This document shows, piece by piece, positions 15,504 to 24,112 of a stretch of DNA of 27,080 bases. Each line of letters starts with the position of its first letter. The first letter of the stretch is position 1. A model generated the notes under the pieces. The model was not told the origin of the DNA. It saw nothing but the letters and a program-made list of their open reading frames with translations, and ran no database searches. Made by a program: the position numbers and the translations under genes. The stretch is taken from the NCBI GenBank assembly GCA_031430315.1, contig JANPBI010000068.1, positions 1 through 27,080 on the forward strand. The letters are read 5' to 3'. The stretch is from JAJNPS01 sp031430315. GTDB taxonomy: Bacteria; Pseudomonadota; Alphaproteobacteria; Rhodobacterales; Rhodobacteraceae.

Positions 15504-17417
15504 ATGGTTGATCGACCCAATACCCCTATTCTGGACCGGGTTTCGCTGCCGTCGGATCTGAAGTCCCTGACCGACCGTGAGCTGCGCCAGTTGGCCGACG
15601 AACTCCGCGCCGAGACGATTTCGGCCGTCAGCGTCACCGGCGGCCATCTGGGTGCAGGCCTCGGTGTGGTGGAACTGACCGTCGCGCTCCATGCCGTGTT
15701 CGACGCGCCCCGCGACAAGATCATCTGGGATGTGGGCCACCAGTGCTATCCCCACAAGATCCTGACCGGCCGCCGCGACCGGATCCGCACTCTGCGCACC
15801 GATGGCGGACTTAGCGGTTTCACCAAACGCAGTGAGTCGCCCTATGACCCCTTTGGGGCCGCGCATTCCTCGACCTCGATCAGCGCCGCGCTGGGCTTCA
15901 CCATGGCAGCCGACCTTGGCGGCGATCCCGGCGATGCGGTGGCGGTGATTGGCGACGGCGCGATGAGCGCGGGAATGGCATTCGAGGCGCTGAACAATGC
16001 AGGCCACTTGAAGAAACGCTTCTTTGTCGTCCTCAATGACAACGAGATGTCGATTGCCCCACCCGTCGGTGCGCTGTCGAGTTACCTCAGCCGCCTTTAC
16101 GCCGAAGCCCCGTTCCAGGAGCTGAAGAACGCCGCCAAAGGCATGGTCAGCCTCTTGCCAGAGCCCCTGCAGGAAGGCGCACGCCGCGCCAAGGAAATGC
16201 TCAAAGGCATGACCGTTGGCGGCACCCTTTTTGAGGAACTGGGCTTTTCCTATGTCGGCCCGATCGACGGCCATGACCTCGACCAGTTGTTGCCGGTCCT
16301 GCGCACCGTTCATGACCGCGCCACCGGCCCAATGCTGATCCATGTCATCACCAAAAAGGGAAAGGGCTATGCCCCCGCCGAGGCCGCCCGCGACAAGGGC
16401 CATGCGACGGCGAAGTTCGACGTGCTGACTGGCGTGCAGGCCAAGGCAGCGTCGAATGCGCCGAGCTTCACCAAAGTCTTCGCCCAGTCCCTGATCGCTG
16501 AGGCGGAGCGGGACGACAAGATCGTCGCCATCACCGCAGCGATGCCGGATGGGACGGGGCTGGATGCCTTTGCCGCTCGCTTTCCTCGCCGGACCTTCGA
16601 TGTGGGCATCGCCGAACAGCACGCCGTGACGTTCAGCGCAGGCCTCGCCGCCGGGGGCATGAAGCCGTTCTGCACGATCTATTCGACCTTCCTGCAGCGC
16701 GGCTACGATCAGGTTGTCCACGACGTCGCGATCCAACGCCTGCCGGTCCGCTTTGCCATCGACCGCGCCGGACTGGTCGGCGCCGATGGTGCCACCCATG
16801 CGGGGGCGTTCGACGTGGCGTTCCTCGCCAATCTGCCCGGTTTCGTCGTAATGGCCGCAGCCGATGAGGCAGAACTGGTCCACATGGTCGCCACCGCCGC
16901 CGCGCATGACACCGGCCCCATCGCCTTTCGCTATCCGCGCGGCGAGGGCATGGGCGTCGAGATGCCCGCCCGTGGCATACCCCTGGAACTAGGTAAGGGC
17001 CGCATCCTTCGTGAAGGGTCCCGCGTCGCGATCCTGTCCTTCGGCACCCGCCTGGCCGAAGTCCTGAAAGCCGCCGAATCCCTCGCCCAGCGCGGTCTCG
17101 TCCCAACCATCGCCGATGCCCGGTTCGCCAAGCCGCTGGACCGCGACCTGATCTTGCAGCTTGCCGCCCACCATGAGGTGCTGATCACGGTGGAAGAAGG
17201 GGCCATCGGCGGTTTCGGCAGCCATGTGGCGCAGCTTCTCGCCAATGAAGGCGTGTTCGACCGCGGACTCAAATACCACTCCATGGTCCTGCCCGACATC
17301 TTCATCGACCAGGCCTCACCCGAGGCGATGTACCGCGTCGCGGGCATGGATGCGGCCCAGATCGAGGCCAAGGTGCTGGACACGCTGGGCGTCGTGACAT
17401 TGGGAAAGCGCGCGTGA
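15504..17417 (+). CDS. dxs: 1-deoxy-D-xylulose-5-phosphate synthase
   Basis: A thiamine diphosphate enzyme that joins pyruvate and glyceraldehyde 3-phosphate, the first step of the MEP isoprenoid pathway. The 637-residue length is normal. Motifs: SVTGGHLGAGLGVVELTVAL, VGHQCYPHKILTGR, the ThDP-binding GDGAMSAGMAFEALNNAG (Gly150-Asp151), catalytic Glu371 in VGIAEQHAVTFSAGLA, and the C-terminal transketolase-like domain with EEGAIGGFGSHVAQLL. The stop overlaps the GTG start of the next gene (GTGA). With ispA just upstream this forms an isoprenoid unit that would feed quinones, carotenoids and undecaprenyl phosphate. Confidence 0.98.
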   Translation: MVDRPNTPILDRVSLPSDLKSLTDRELRQLADELRAETISAVSVTGGHLGAGLGVVELTVALHAVFDAPRDKIIWDVGHQCYPHKILTGRRDRIRTLRTDGGLSGFTKRSESPYDPFGAAHSSTSISAALGFTMAADLGGDPGDAVAVIGDGAMSAGMAFEALNNAGHLKKRFFVVLNDNEMSIAPPVGALSSYLSRLYAEAPFQELKNAAKGMVSLLPEPLQEGARRAKEMLKGMTVGGTLFEELGFSYVGPIDGHDLDQLLPVLRTVHDRATGPMLIHVITKKGKGYAPAEAARDKGHATAKFDVLTGVQAKAASNAPSFTKVFAQSLIAEAERDDKIVAITAAMPDGTGLDAFAARFPRRTFDVGIAEQHAVTFSAGLAAGGMKPFCTIYSTFLQRGYDQVVHDVAIQRLPVRFAIDRAGLVGADGATHAGAFDVAFLANLPGFVVMAAADEAELVHMVATAAAHDTGPIAFRYPRGEGMGVEMPARGIPLELGKGRILREGSRVAILSFGTRLAEVLKAAESLAQRGLVPTIADARFAKPLDRDLILQLAAHHEVLITVEEGAIGGFGSHVAQLLANEGVFDRGLKYHSMVLPDIFIDQASPEAMYRVAGMDAAQIEAKVLDTLGVVTLGKRA

Positions 17418-18403
17418 TCGGCAAGATCAAGCGCCGCGTACAATCCTATCTGTCGCGTCGCAAGCTGGAGGCCGGTCTGCGCCATGTCAGAGGGCCGCAA
17501 AGCATCGACCTGGCCCCGGATGCGGCAGGTGTCGTGATCCTGGCCAAAGATGCGGACTGGTACCTGGCCGATTGCATCGACCATCACCTTGCTGTTGGAG
17601 CAGCGCATGTCGTTGTAATCGACGCGGCATCGACCGACGGCACGGCCGCCATTGGCCGACGTCATCCCAATGTGACAGTGCTGGCAACGGATCTGCCGCT
17701 GGCTTTGTACGAAAGTGGGTTGCGCACCGCTGCCGCCCGGCGTGTCTTTCAGGGCGGCTGGATCCTGTTTGCCGAACCCGACGAACTGGTCGAGCCGCCG
17801 GTCCCGCTGGACCAGCTGTTGTCTTATGCCAACACAAGTGGATTCACGGCGGTTCTGGGTCAGATCCTGGACTTTGGCCCTGGTGCCAGTGTGGCCGACA
17901 GCTACCCAAGTGCCCGAGCAGCAGCAAGCTGCACGACCCACGGACAGGAATGGGTCGCCTACGGGGATCCGTCGTCTCATCTTGACTGGTTCACCCGCCT
18001 CAACCGCGTCCCGGATCGAGGTGTGCAGATGCTGGCGGGCGGTTTGCGCAAGCTGATCTTTGGCGAAGATCCCGTCCTGACCAAACATGTGCTGGTGCGC
18101 AACCTGGCCGAGGTGGACTTGATGTCCCACCCCCATTGTGCAGGCAATGTGACAGTCGCCGATATTACCATCGCGATGCGTCGCTACATGTTTGCGGGCG
18201 ACTGGCAGGCGCGTGACCGCGCGGCTGTGTCTGCCGGAACCTGGGAACACGGCGAGGATCGCCAACGTCTGGCTGTCGCGGAAGTCCCGGGATTCGCGTT
18301 CGCTATTCCCTCGCCGCAGCCTTGGACCGGCCCCAAGACACTGCTCGCCGACGGCTTTCTTTATGCGTCGAACACGGCGCGAGCCTCACTCGAGCTGACC
18401 TAA
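17414..18403 (+). CDS. GT2/GT92-like glycosyltransferase family protein
   Basis: A 329-residue protein with a GT-A-like N-terminal core: VVILAKDADWYLADCIDHHL, then VVVIDAASTDGTAAI, and the site where a DxD is expected reads ILFAEPDELVEPP. In typical members that motif is D-x-D-E; here the first Asp is Glu, so metal binding may be altered. A basic amphipathic start (IGKIKRRVQSYLSRRKLE) could touch the membrane. GTG start overlapping the dxs stop implies coupled translation. It converges on the GT-methyltransferase fusion gene, with 7 bases between the stops. Donor and acceptor sugars are unknown. Confidence 0.75.
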   Translation: MIGKIKRRVQSYLSRRKLEAGLRHVRGPQSIDLAPDAAGVVILAKDADWYLADCIDHHLAVGAAHVVVIDAASTDGTAAIGRRHPNVTVLATDLPLALYESGLRTAAARRVFQGGWILFAEPDELVEPPVPLDQLLSYANTSGFTAVLGQILDFGPGASVADSYPSARAAASCTTHGQEWVAYGDPSSHLDWFTRLNRVPDRGVQMLAGGLRKLIFGEDPVLTKHVLVRNLAEVDLMSHPHCAGNVTVADITIAMRRYMFAGDWQARDRAAVSAGTWEHGEDRQRLAVAEVPGFAFAIPSPQPWTGPKTLLADGFLYASNTARASLELT

Positions 18404-18410
18404 CGGATAG

Positions 18411-19991
18411 CTAGCGCGTCTCGAAAAACCAGCTGATCATTCGGCGCAACTGGTCGGGCGCATAGCTTTGCGGCTGCACTTCGAACCGTGCCATTCGCGA
18501 CACCACCTGTGCGGGTGCGAGGATCGTTTCCGCCACGTGATATTCCGGGCGGTTGGCATAGTCATCCCACAGGACGGTCACGGGGATGCGCGTGTTGATC
18601 AACGTGGCGGCAAAGCAGGCCAGCCGGAACCGACCATCGATCAGCACCAGGTCGGGGGCAAAATCGGCGTCCTGCCAGGGTTGCAGCGGATAGGCATGGA
18701 AAGATGACCAATGTGCGGTGCCTGCGGGTTTGCCCCAAGTCTTGGTCGGACCGATATTGATCCAGCGCAGGTCAATCTCGGGCCGCAGCAATCCATGCGC
18801 CGCCAGGCTGTCGCGCAGGTTATCCGCCCAGTCCTTGTCGGATTCCACGCTGACCAGCCTTGCCTGCGTCTCGCGTGCGGCAAAGACCGTGGTACCGCCG
18901 GAACCGTATTCCAGGATCGTGTCGGCGCTGGCATAGGCGCGCCGGACTTCAACCGCGACTTCGGACGGCATGTGCATCTCGGGCAGTTCGGGCAAATCAT
19001 CCTCCATCTGGGGTGCGACGGGCGCGCGTTGCGCAAGGGTGGCCAGCGTTGCCTGCAGTTGGACGCCGACCTGACTTTGTGCTTTGGCGATAGCGGGGTC
19101 GCTCAGGGCATGCTGCATCAGCCCGGTCGTGGCGTCCTGCCAGAAAAGGATGCTGCGATCCTCGGCCCCGTTCAGGTTCATCTTGGCGTAAAGCGCCAAG
19201 GTATGGCGCAGCTTGGTATCGTCTTTGGCCTCGGTCCAATAGCCCCGGCCGCGCAGCCGTTTAAGCGCCCAAAGCGTCGGGTTGCGCACCGCGTAGTGGT
19301 TGATCTGTGCGAGTTCCCAGCTTTGATCCGCGCCGCCCATGCGGGGAAAGCTGCGTGGCGACCCACCCAGCCATTTGTGGTGTGGCCCCCAGCGCTGGGT
19401 AATCGGATTGCCATGACCGGCACGGACCTGCGCAAAGTCCAGGCCGTTGCCTTCGACGAGATAGGGCCGGTGGATGTCCAGCCGCAGAACCTCGGGTCCA
19501 TGGCGAAATAGCGTCTTGATCGCCCAGGTCATGTGGTCTGACGGCAGGGCCGCGCGGTCATAGGCCGGATGGATGAACCGGCCGGTCCAATCCGCCAACC
19601 CCGCATCGCCGAACAACCGCCAAGGGACCAGCATACCCCAGGCATCGCCAAGCGCCGCGGTCAGGTCCTGGATTCGCCGGTCACCGATGTGGACGTTGAC
19701 GAATTCATCAAGGTCGATCCAGATCACCCAGTCGCCTGCCGCGATCGCGCCATCTCGTGCAAGGACCCGCGCGGCCGCCTGTTGCGGCGCCACGCCTTCG
19801 GGTACCTCGTTCGGCAAGGCGGTAATCCAGCCAAGCCGGTCCAGCGCCTGCACAAGAAGATCCACAGACCCGTCATCGCAGTCGTTATAGGCCACGACAA
19901 TGCGGTCAAATCCGATGGCGCGGTGATAGGCCACCCATTCCAGCAAGAACGGCCCCTCGTTGCGCAAAGAGGTGATCAAGACATGCGCCAT
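18411..19991 (-). CDS. Glycosyltransferase (GT2/GT92-like) fused to a methyltransferase-like domain
   Basis: A 526-residue protein with two parts. Residues 1 to about 290 form a GT-A transferase: HVLITSLRNEGPFLLEWVAY, IVVAYNDCDDGSVDLL, and the metal motif WVIWIDLDEFVNV. Residues from about 340 to the end look like a Rossmann methyltransferase: TILEYGSGGTTVFAA (glycine motif I), RLVSVESDKDWADNL (acid at the end of strand 2), and DLVLIDGRFRLACFAATL (strand 4). A linker rich in Ala/Gln/Pro joins them. This suggests sugar transfer and methylation of the same surface glycan, an inference. It ends in TAG. The start is 9 bases after the end of the VOC-cupin gene on the same strand. Confidence 0.8.
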   Translation of the reverse strand: MAHVLITSLRNEGPFLLEWVAYHRAIGFDRIVVAYNDCDDGSVDLLVQALDRLGWITALPNEVPEGVAPQQAAARVLARDGAIAAGDWVIWIDLDEFVNVHIGDRRIQDLTAALGDAWGMLVPWRLFGDAGLADWTGRFIHPAYDRAALPSDHMTWAIKTLFRHGPEVLRLDIHRPYLVEGNGLDFAQVRAGHGNPITQRWGPHHKWLGGSPRSFPRMGGADQSWELAQINHYAVRNPTLWALKRLRGRGYWTEAKDDTKLRHTLALYAKMNLNGAEDRSILFWQDATTGLMQHALSDPAIAKAQSQVGVQLQATLATLAQRAPVAPQMEDDLPELPEMHMPSEVAVEVRRAYASADTILEYGSGGTTVFAARETQARLVSVESDKDWADNLRDSLAAHGLLRPEIDLRWINIGPTKTWGKPAGTAHWSSFHAYPLQPWQDADFAPDLVLIDGRFRLACFAATLINTRIPVTVLWDDYANRPEYHVAETILAPAQVVSRMARFEVQPQSYAPDQLRRMISWFFETR

Positions 19992-20000
19992 GCCCCGGGG

Positions 20001-21095
20001 TCAGCCCTGGATCATGGTGGCAAAGGTGCCCGGCAAACTGGCCTCCAGCAGTTCCAGATCGGCCGAGCAGTCGCCGTAGCGCGCGGTCATGCCTGGCGGG
20101 ATGACAAAGGCATCGCCGGGGGCAAGCACGCGATCCGGCTGGCCCTCGGCTATCAGTACCATCGACCCCTCCATGACAAAGGTGAAATGGATGTCGCTGT
20201 CATGTCGCGTCGCCGGGGGCACCCCCCCGTCAAAGCGCGCCACCTGGATGTTGGCGACCCCCTTGGTTCCCGCCGAAATGCCGGTATCGCGGCACACGAA
20301 GCCGGGGATGCGGAACGGCTGCCAGACGGCCCTATCCTTCACATGGTGCACAAACCGCTGCCCCTGCCACTCCCGTGCCGGATCCCCAACTCCGTTTGGC
20401 AGGATGAAGTCATGGTCGATGGTCGTGACATGCTCTGCCGGAACGCCCAACTCGATCACTTCGATATTGGCCGAAGCATGGCAAACCCGGTGCCGGATTT
20501 CGGGGGGCTGGATCACGCAGTCGCCCGCATTCAGACGCATCATCCCGCCCTGATCTTCATACAGCACGTCGACCCAGCCGCGATAGCAATAGATCAGCTG
20601 AAACCCGACCGTGTGGTAATGCACCATGTCCGTAACCGGTCCGCCATCCGGGATGCGGATGTGGCTGGCAATGATCGACCCGCCAAGACGCGAAGGTATC
20701 AGGTCGCGGTAATGCATCCCCGCCCGCCCGATCACCCAGGGCGCCTCATCCGCCAGCCGCCGCACGGCAAACTCATGCACCGTCTGTGGCTGCACGACGC
20801 GGGGCGACAAAGGCACGACGTCGATCTCTGTTCCATTCGGGGCAATCAGGTGGGTCTTGCCGCCTGCAAAGTCCTGCGGATTGTCGGTCAGAATGCGCAG
20901 CCGCCCCGGCGGCACATCCGCCCCCCGCTCGATCCGTATCCGCAACCCATGCCCCGACAGCACGGCCACGGACGGATCATCAGCGGGAAAGATGCTGTCA
21001 AGTCGCAAGCCCAGCACTTTGGTGTAAAAGGGCAGGTCATGGCGCAGTTCTGTGGTCGGCAGCAGCACTTCGGCATGGATCTGGGCGGCGGGCAT
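20001..21095 (-). CDS. VOC domain plus double cupin protein
   Basis: A 364-residue protein of three modules. Residues 1 to ~100 read as a glyoxalase/VOC-like unit (AEVLLPTTELRHDLPFYTKV, SVAVLSGHGLRIRIE). The first cupin has MVHYHTVGFQLIYCYRGW and GDCVIQPPEIRHRV, with Gln where the usual Glu metal ligand would be. The second cupin has RHDSDIHFTFVMEGSM and GDAFVIPPGMTARYG, where the usual motif-2 His is absent. The first cupin may still bind metal; the second may be structural or an odd sensor. No reaction can be assigned. It lies 43 bases after the SDR gene and directly before the GT-methyltransferase gene on the same strand. Confidence 0.82.
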   Translation of the reverse strand: MPAAQIHAEVLLPTTELRHDLPFYTKVLGLRLDSIFPADDPSVAVLSGHGLRIRIERGADVPPGRLRILTDNPQDFAGGKTHLIAPNGTEIDVVPLSPRVVQPQTVHEFAVRRLADEAPWVIGRAGMHYRDLIPSRLGGSIIASHIRIPDGGPVTDMVHYHTVGFQLIYCYRGWVDVLYEDQGGMMRLNAGDCVIQPPEIRHRVCHASANIEVIELGVPAEHVTTIDHDFILPNGVGDPAREWQGQRFVHHVKDRAVWQPFRIPGFVCRDTGISAGTKGVANIQVARFDGGVPPATRHDSDIHFTFVMEGSMVLIAEGQPDRVLAPGDAFVIPPGMTARYGDCSADLELLEASLPGTFATMIQG

Positions 21096-21111
21096 CCGGG
21101 AAACCTTTGGT

Positions 21112-21130
21112 CAATCTGGCGGGCAGATTG
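21112..21130 (-). other. Intercistronic stem-loop between the SDR and VOC-cupin genes
   Basis: CAATCTG and CAGATTG form a perfect 7-bp inverted repeat around a 5-base loop in the 43-base gap. No T tract follows in the minus-strand transcript, so it is more likely an mRNA stability or processing element, or an attenuator, than a terminator. Confidence 0.45.
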
Positions 21131-21138
21131 GTCCGCAA

Positions 21139-21993
21139 TCACGCGCTTGGCAAGGCGCGGCGTTCCTCGGCCAACAGGGCCTGCAACCCTTCGTGATAAG
21201 TCGGATACAAAAGCCGGACCCCCAATTCGTTCTTGATCCGGTCATTTCGGACGCGCTTGCTTTCGCTGTAGAAACTTGTCGCCATCGGGCCAAGATCGGC
21301 CTCTTCAAACGGCACGGCCGGCGGATCGGGCAGTCCCAGCAGATGGGCAGCATGGCTTAGCACATTCTGAGGCGGGGCAGGATCATTGTCGCAGACGTTG
21401 TAAGCTGCGCCTGGATTGGGCCGCGCCATCGACGCCATCAGCACTTGCGCGATATCCGCGACGTGGATCCGGCTGAAGACTTGGCCGGGCTTGATGATCC
21501 GCCGCGCCGTCCCGTCGCGCACCTTCTCGAACGGACCGCGATCCGGTCCGTAGATGCCCGCAAGGCGAAAAACATGCACCGGCAGCCCGGTCGCCCGCCA
21601 CTGATCCTCGGCCAGTACACGCCAGCGCCCCCGGTCCGATTGCGGGGTGAGGGGGGTCGTCTCGTCGACCCATCCACCCTGATGGTCGCCGTAAACGCCG
21701 GTCGTCGACAAGTACCCGACCCAGCCCACTCGGGCGTGTGCGATCCCGGCCGCCGCGCGCAGGAACGGATCACCCGCGGCGTCCGGGGCTGCTGATATCA
21801 GGATATGGGTCGCCCGATCTAACGCTGGTCCCAAATCGGCCGGCCAGATCAGCGGTTCCACCCCAGCTGCCGCAAACGCGCGCGCCTTGTCGGCGCTGCG
21901 GGTCGTGCCGATCACGGTCCAGCCCTTTGGGATAAGCCGGTCGGCCAAAGCTTGGGCCGAATAGCCATGACCTAGGGACAAAAGCGTGCTCAT
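21139..21993 (-). CDS. Extended SDR / YeeZ-like NAD(P)-dependent epimerase-type protein
   Basis: A 284-residue Rossmann protein: LLSLGHGYSAQALADRLIPK (glycine motif GxGYxA), VIGTTRSADKARAFAAAGVE, ILISAAPDAAGDPFL, and the characteristic YLSTTGVYGDHQGGWVDETT, followed by RLAGIYGPDRGPFEKVR. These match the YeeZ-like group of SDR proteins, whose substrates are largely unknown. The ATG at 21993 is preferred over one at 22038, because the motif then begins at residue 4 as expected and the upstream part is basic and unrelated. It is divergent from amn and first in a likely three-gene minus-strand transcript. Confidence 0.87.
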   Translation of the reverse strand: MSTLLSLGHGYSAQALADRLIPKGWTVIGTTRSADKARAFAAAGVEPLIWPADLGPALDRATHILISAAPDAAGDPFLRAAAGIAHARVGWVGYLSTTGVYGDHQGGWVDETTPLTPQSDRGRWRVLAEDQWRATGLPVHVFRLAGIYGPDRGPFEKVRDGTARRIIKPGQVFSRIHVADIAQVLMASMARPNPGAAYNVCDNDPAPPQNVLSHAAHLLGLPDPPAVPFEEADLGPMATSFYSESKRVRNDRIKNELGVRLLYPTYHEGLQALLAEERRALPSA

Positions 21994-22075
21994 GCCCGGC
22001 ACGATGCCCCGCCTCGGCCCCTTGTGCAAGCGCAGCATCGCCCCGTTCGCCGACGGCGTGTCATCACGGCGTCAC

Positions 22076-22105
22076 TTGTGCTGTGACATCGGTTCCGGCT
22101 TATAT
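22076..22105 (+). promoter_or_regulatory. Candidate amn promoter with a symmetric -10 region
   Basis: TTGTGC (22076-22081), an 18-base gap, and TTATAT (22100-22105) lie 26 bases before the amn ATG. The -10 box is flanked by CCGGC and GCCGG (22095-22110), a perfect 5-bp inverted repeat centred on it, where a regulator or a hairpin could act. Confidence 0.5.
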
Positions 22106-22131
22106 GCCGGATCAATCGACGAAAGACGCCC

Positions 22132-23610
22132 ATGCAAGACGAACCACCCGGATTCCTGCGCCCCAAGACCATCCCGCACACGGCCTTTACCGACGCCCAT
22201 GCCGCCGTCGCGCGGTTGGAGCAGCTTTATGCCGAGGCGACGGAGTTTCTGGTACGACAGTTTTCCGAAGTTGTCCTCAAGGGTCGCCCAAGCATGCGCG
22301 TGCGGGCTTTCTATCCGGAAATCCGCCTGACCGTGGACAGTTTCGACAAGATCGACTCCCGCCTGTCCTTTGGTCATGTCGCCAGCCCCGGCACCTATGC
22401 CACAACCATCACGCGGCCTGATCTTTTCCACAACTATCTGGTCCAGCAGATCGGCCTTCTGATCGAAAACCATGGTGTCCCGGTCCAGATCGGGCCGTCC
22501 GACACCCCGATCCCGGTGCATTTCGCTGTCGCGGGCAACCCCGCCGTGTCGGTCCCGCAGGAAGGCGTGCTGGAGTTCTCGTTGCGCGATGTCTTTGACG
22601 TCCCGGACCTTGCCACCACCAACGACGATATCGTCAACGGCATGCGTGACCGATATCCCGACGGATCGGCCCCACTGGCCCCATTTACCGCGCAGAGGGT
22701 GGATTACTCGCTCGCTCGTCTGACCCACTATACCGCGACCGACCCCAAGCATTTCCAGAACCACGTCCTTTTCACCAACTACCAGTTCTATATTGATGAA
22801 TTCGAAGCCTATGCTCGGCAGATGCTGGCCGATCCGTCCAGTGGCTATACCGGGTTCGTGGCGACCGGCGATCAAGAAATTAGCACCCCTGACGGCGTGA
22901 TCCTGCCTTTTGGCCGCACGCCTCAGATGCCGACCTATCACCTGAAGCGCGCCGACGGGAACGGTATCACCCTGGTCAACATCGGTGTCGGACCGTCCAA
23001 TGCGAAAACCGCGACCGACCACATTGCGGTCCTCCGTCCGCATGCCTGGATGATGGTTGGCCACTGTGCGGGCCTGCGCAATTCGCAAAGCCTTGGCGAC
23101 TTCGTGCTGGCCCATGCCTACTTGCGTGAGGATCACGTTCTGGACGACGACCTGCCGATCTGGGTGCCGATACCAGCACTGGCGGAAATCCAGATCGCGC
23201 TGGAACGCGCCGTCGCGGACGTGACCCAGCTTGAGGGGTATGAACTGAAGCGCATCATGCGCACCGGCACCGTCGCCACCATCGACAACCGCAACTGGGA
23301 ACTGCGCGACCAGTCAGGCCCCGTGCGCCGCCTGTCGCAGTCCCGCGCGGTCGCGCTGGACATGGAATCCGCCACCATCGCCGCCAACGGGTTCCGGTTT
23401 CGTGTGCCCTACGGCACCCTTCTTTGCGTCAGCGACAAGCCGCTGCACGGCGAACTGAAACTGCCCGGCATGGCGTCCGAATTCTACAAGACTCAAGTCA
23501 GTCGACATCTGCAGATCGGCATCCGGGCCATGGAACGCTTGCGCGACACCCCGATCGAGCGGATACACAGCCGCAAGTTGCGCAGCTTTGAAGAGACCGC
23601 ATTCTTGTGA
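22132..23610 (+). CDS. amn: AMP nucleosidase
   Basis: Amn cleaves AMP to adenine and ribose 5-phosphate and so sets the cell's AMP level and purine salvage. The 492-residue length fits the family. The N-terminal regulatory domain includes VLKGRPSMRVRAFYPEIRLT and the long middle block around FSLRDVFDVPDLATTNDDIV. The C-terminal nucleoside-phosphorylase domain has GVGPSNAKTATDHIAVLRPH, MVGHCAGLRNSQSLGDFVL, and RAVALDMESATIAANGF (Glu412, the family's ribose-binding Met-Glu motif), then CVSDKPLHGELKLPG. It is divergent from the SDR gene. No terminator of good quality is visible in the 126 bases before the HU gene. Confidence 0.95.
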   Translation: MQDEPPGFLRPKTIPHTAFTDAHAAVARLEQLYAEATEFLVRQFSEVVLKGRPSMRVRAFYPEIRLTVDSFDKIDSRLSFGHVASPGTYATTITRPDLFHNYLVQQIGLLIENHGVPVQIGPSDTPIPVHFAVAGNPAVSVPQEGVLEFSLRDVFDVPDLATTNDDIVNGMRDRYPDGSAPLAPFTAQRVDYSLARLTHYTATDPKHFQNHVLFTNYQFYIDEFEAYARQMLADPSSGYTGFVATGDQEISTPDGVILPFGRTPQMPTYHLKRADGNGITLVNIGVGPSNAKTATDHIAVLRPHAWMMVGHCAGLRNSQSLGDFVLAHAYLREDHVLDDDLPIWVPIPALAEIQIALERAVADVTQLEGYELKRIMRTGTVATIDNRNWELRDQSGPVRRLSQSRAVALDMESATIAANGFRFRVPYGTLLCVSDKPLHGELKLPGMASEFYKTQVSRHLQIGIRAMERLRDTPIERIHSRKLRSFEETAFL

Positions 23611-23648
23611 TTGGACGACTTTGCGGGGAATTCCGCACGTTTCAGGCT

Positions 23649-23677
23649 TGATTTGCGTCCAGAAAACCTGTGTAGCG
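23649..23677 (+). promoter_or_regulatory. Weak candidate promoter of the HU-like gene
   Basis: TTGATT (23649-23654) and TGTAGC (23672-23677) are 17 bases apart in the 126-base gap after amn. The -10 match is poor. They would leave a leader of about 50 bases before the ATG at 23737, which has AAAAGGAACG as ribosome binding site. Alternatively the gene could be read from amn. Confidence 0.3.
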
Positions 23678-23736
23678 GAGAGCGAGCCCTTTGGGGCGTC
23701 ATAAATCTGACAACTCTGGATTAAAAGGAACGCAAA

Positions 23737-24024
23737 ATGTCCAAAGCAATGACAAAGACCCAGCTTGTGGCCGCCGTTGCCGATGCGATGGGTGGGGACA
23801 AGAAAACCGCCGCCGCCGCGATGGATGCGATTGCCTTGGTCGTGACGCGCGAAGTCGCTTCGGGCGGGACCGTGGTGCTACCGGGCCTCGGCAAGATGGT
23901 GTGCCGTTCGCGGCCCGAACGTCAGGTCCGCAATCCGGCGACCGGCGAATCCATGACCAAGGCAGCGGACAAGCAGGTCCGCTTTGCCATTGCCAAGGCA
24001 CTGAAAGACAGCGTTAACGCCTGA
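23737..24024 (+). CDS. HU family DNA-binding protein
   Basis: A 95-residue nucleoid protein. The dimer helices read MTKTQLVAAVADAMGGDKK and MDAIALVVTREVASG. The DNA-bending arm has VVLPGLGKMVCRSRPERQVR followed by the conserved RNPATGE. The C-terminal helix is VRFAIAKALKDSVN. It could be one of several HU/IHF-like paralogues; the sequence is not close enough to the usual HupB pattern (GFGTF at the arm base is GLGKM here) to give a symbol. Strong ribosome binding site and terminator mark it as a separate, probably highly expressed gene. Confidence 0.93.
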   Translation: MSKAMTKTQLVAAVADAMGGDKKTAAAAMDAIALVVTREVASGGTVVLPGLGKMVCRSRPERQVRNPATGESMTKAADKQVRFAIAKALKDSVNA

Positions 24025-24067
24025 TCCGTCCTAGGCCACAGGACTTGCCCCCCGGGGCATTCGGTGA

Positions 24068-24094
24068 AAGGGTTGCCCTAGTGGCAACCCTTTT
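24068..24094 (+). terminator. Rho-independent terminator of the HU-like gene
   Basis: Stem AAGGGTTGCC / GGCAACCCTT (10 bp) around CTAGT, with TTTT at its end, 43 bases after the stop. It is followed after 18 bases by the ATG of the VOC gene. Confidence 0.9.
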
Positions 24095-24112
24095 CATGTT
24101 GGCGGGGGCATC

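Noticed and set aside
15474..18265. Two long minus-strand open frames opposite dxs and the glycosyltransferase gene
   Set aside because: Antisense to confident genes; composition typical of shadow frames.
19569..21236. Long plus-strand open frame (555 codons) across the GT-methyltransferase and VOC-cupin genes
   Set aside because: It covers two well-supported minus-strand genes and the gap between them, with no recognisable domain or ribosome binding site.
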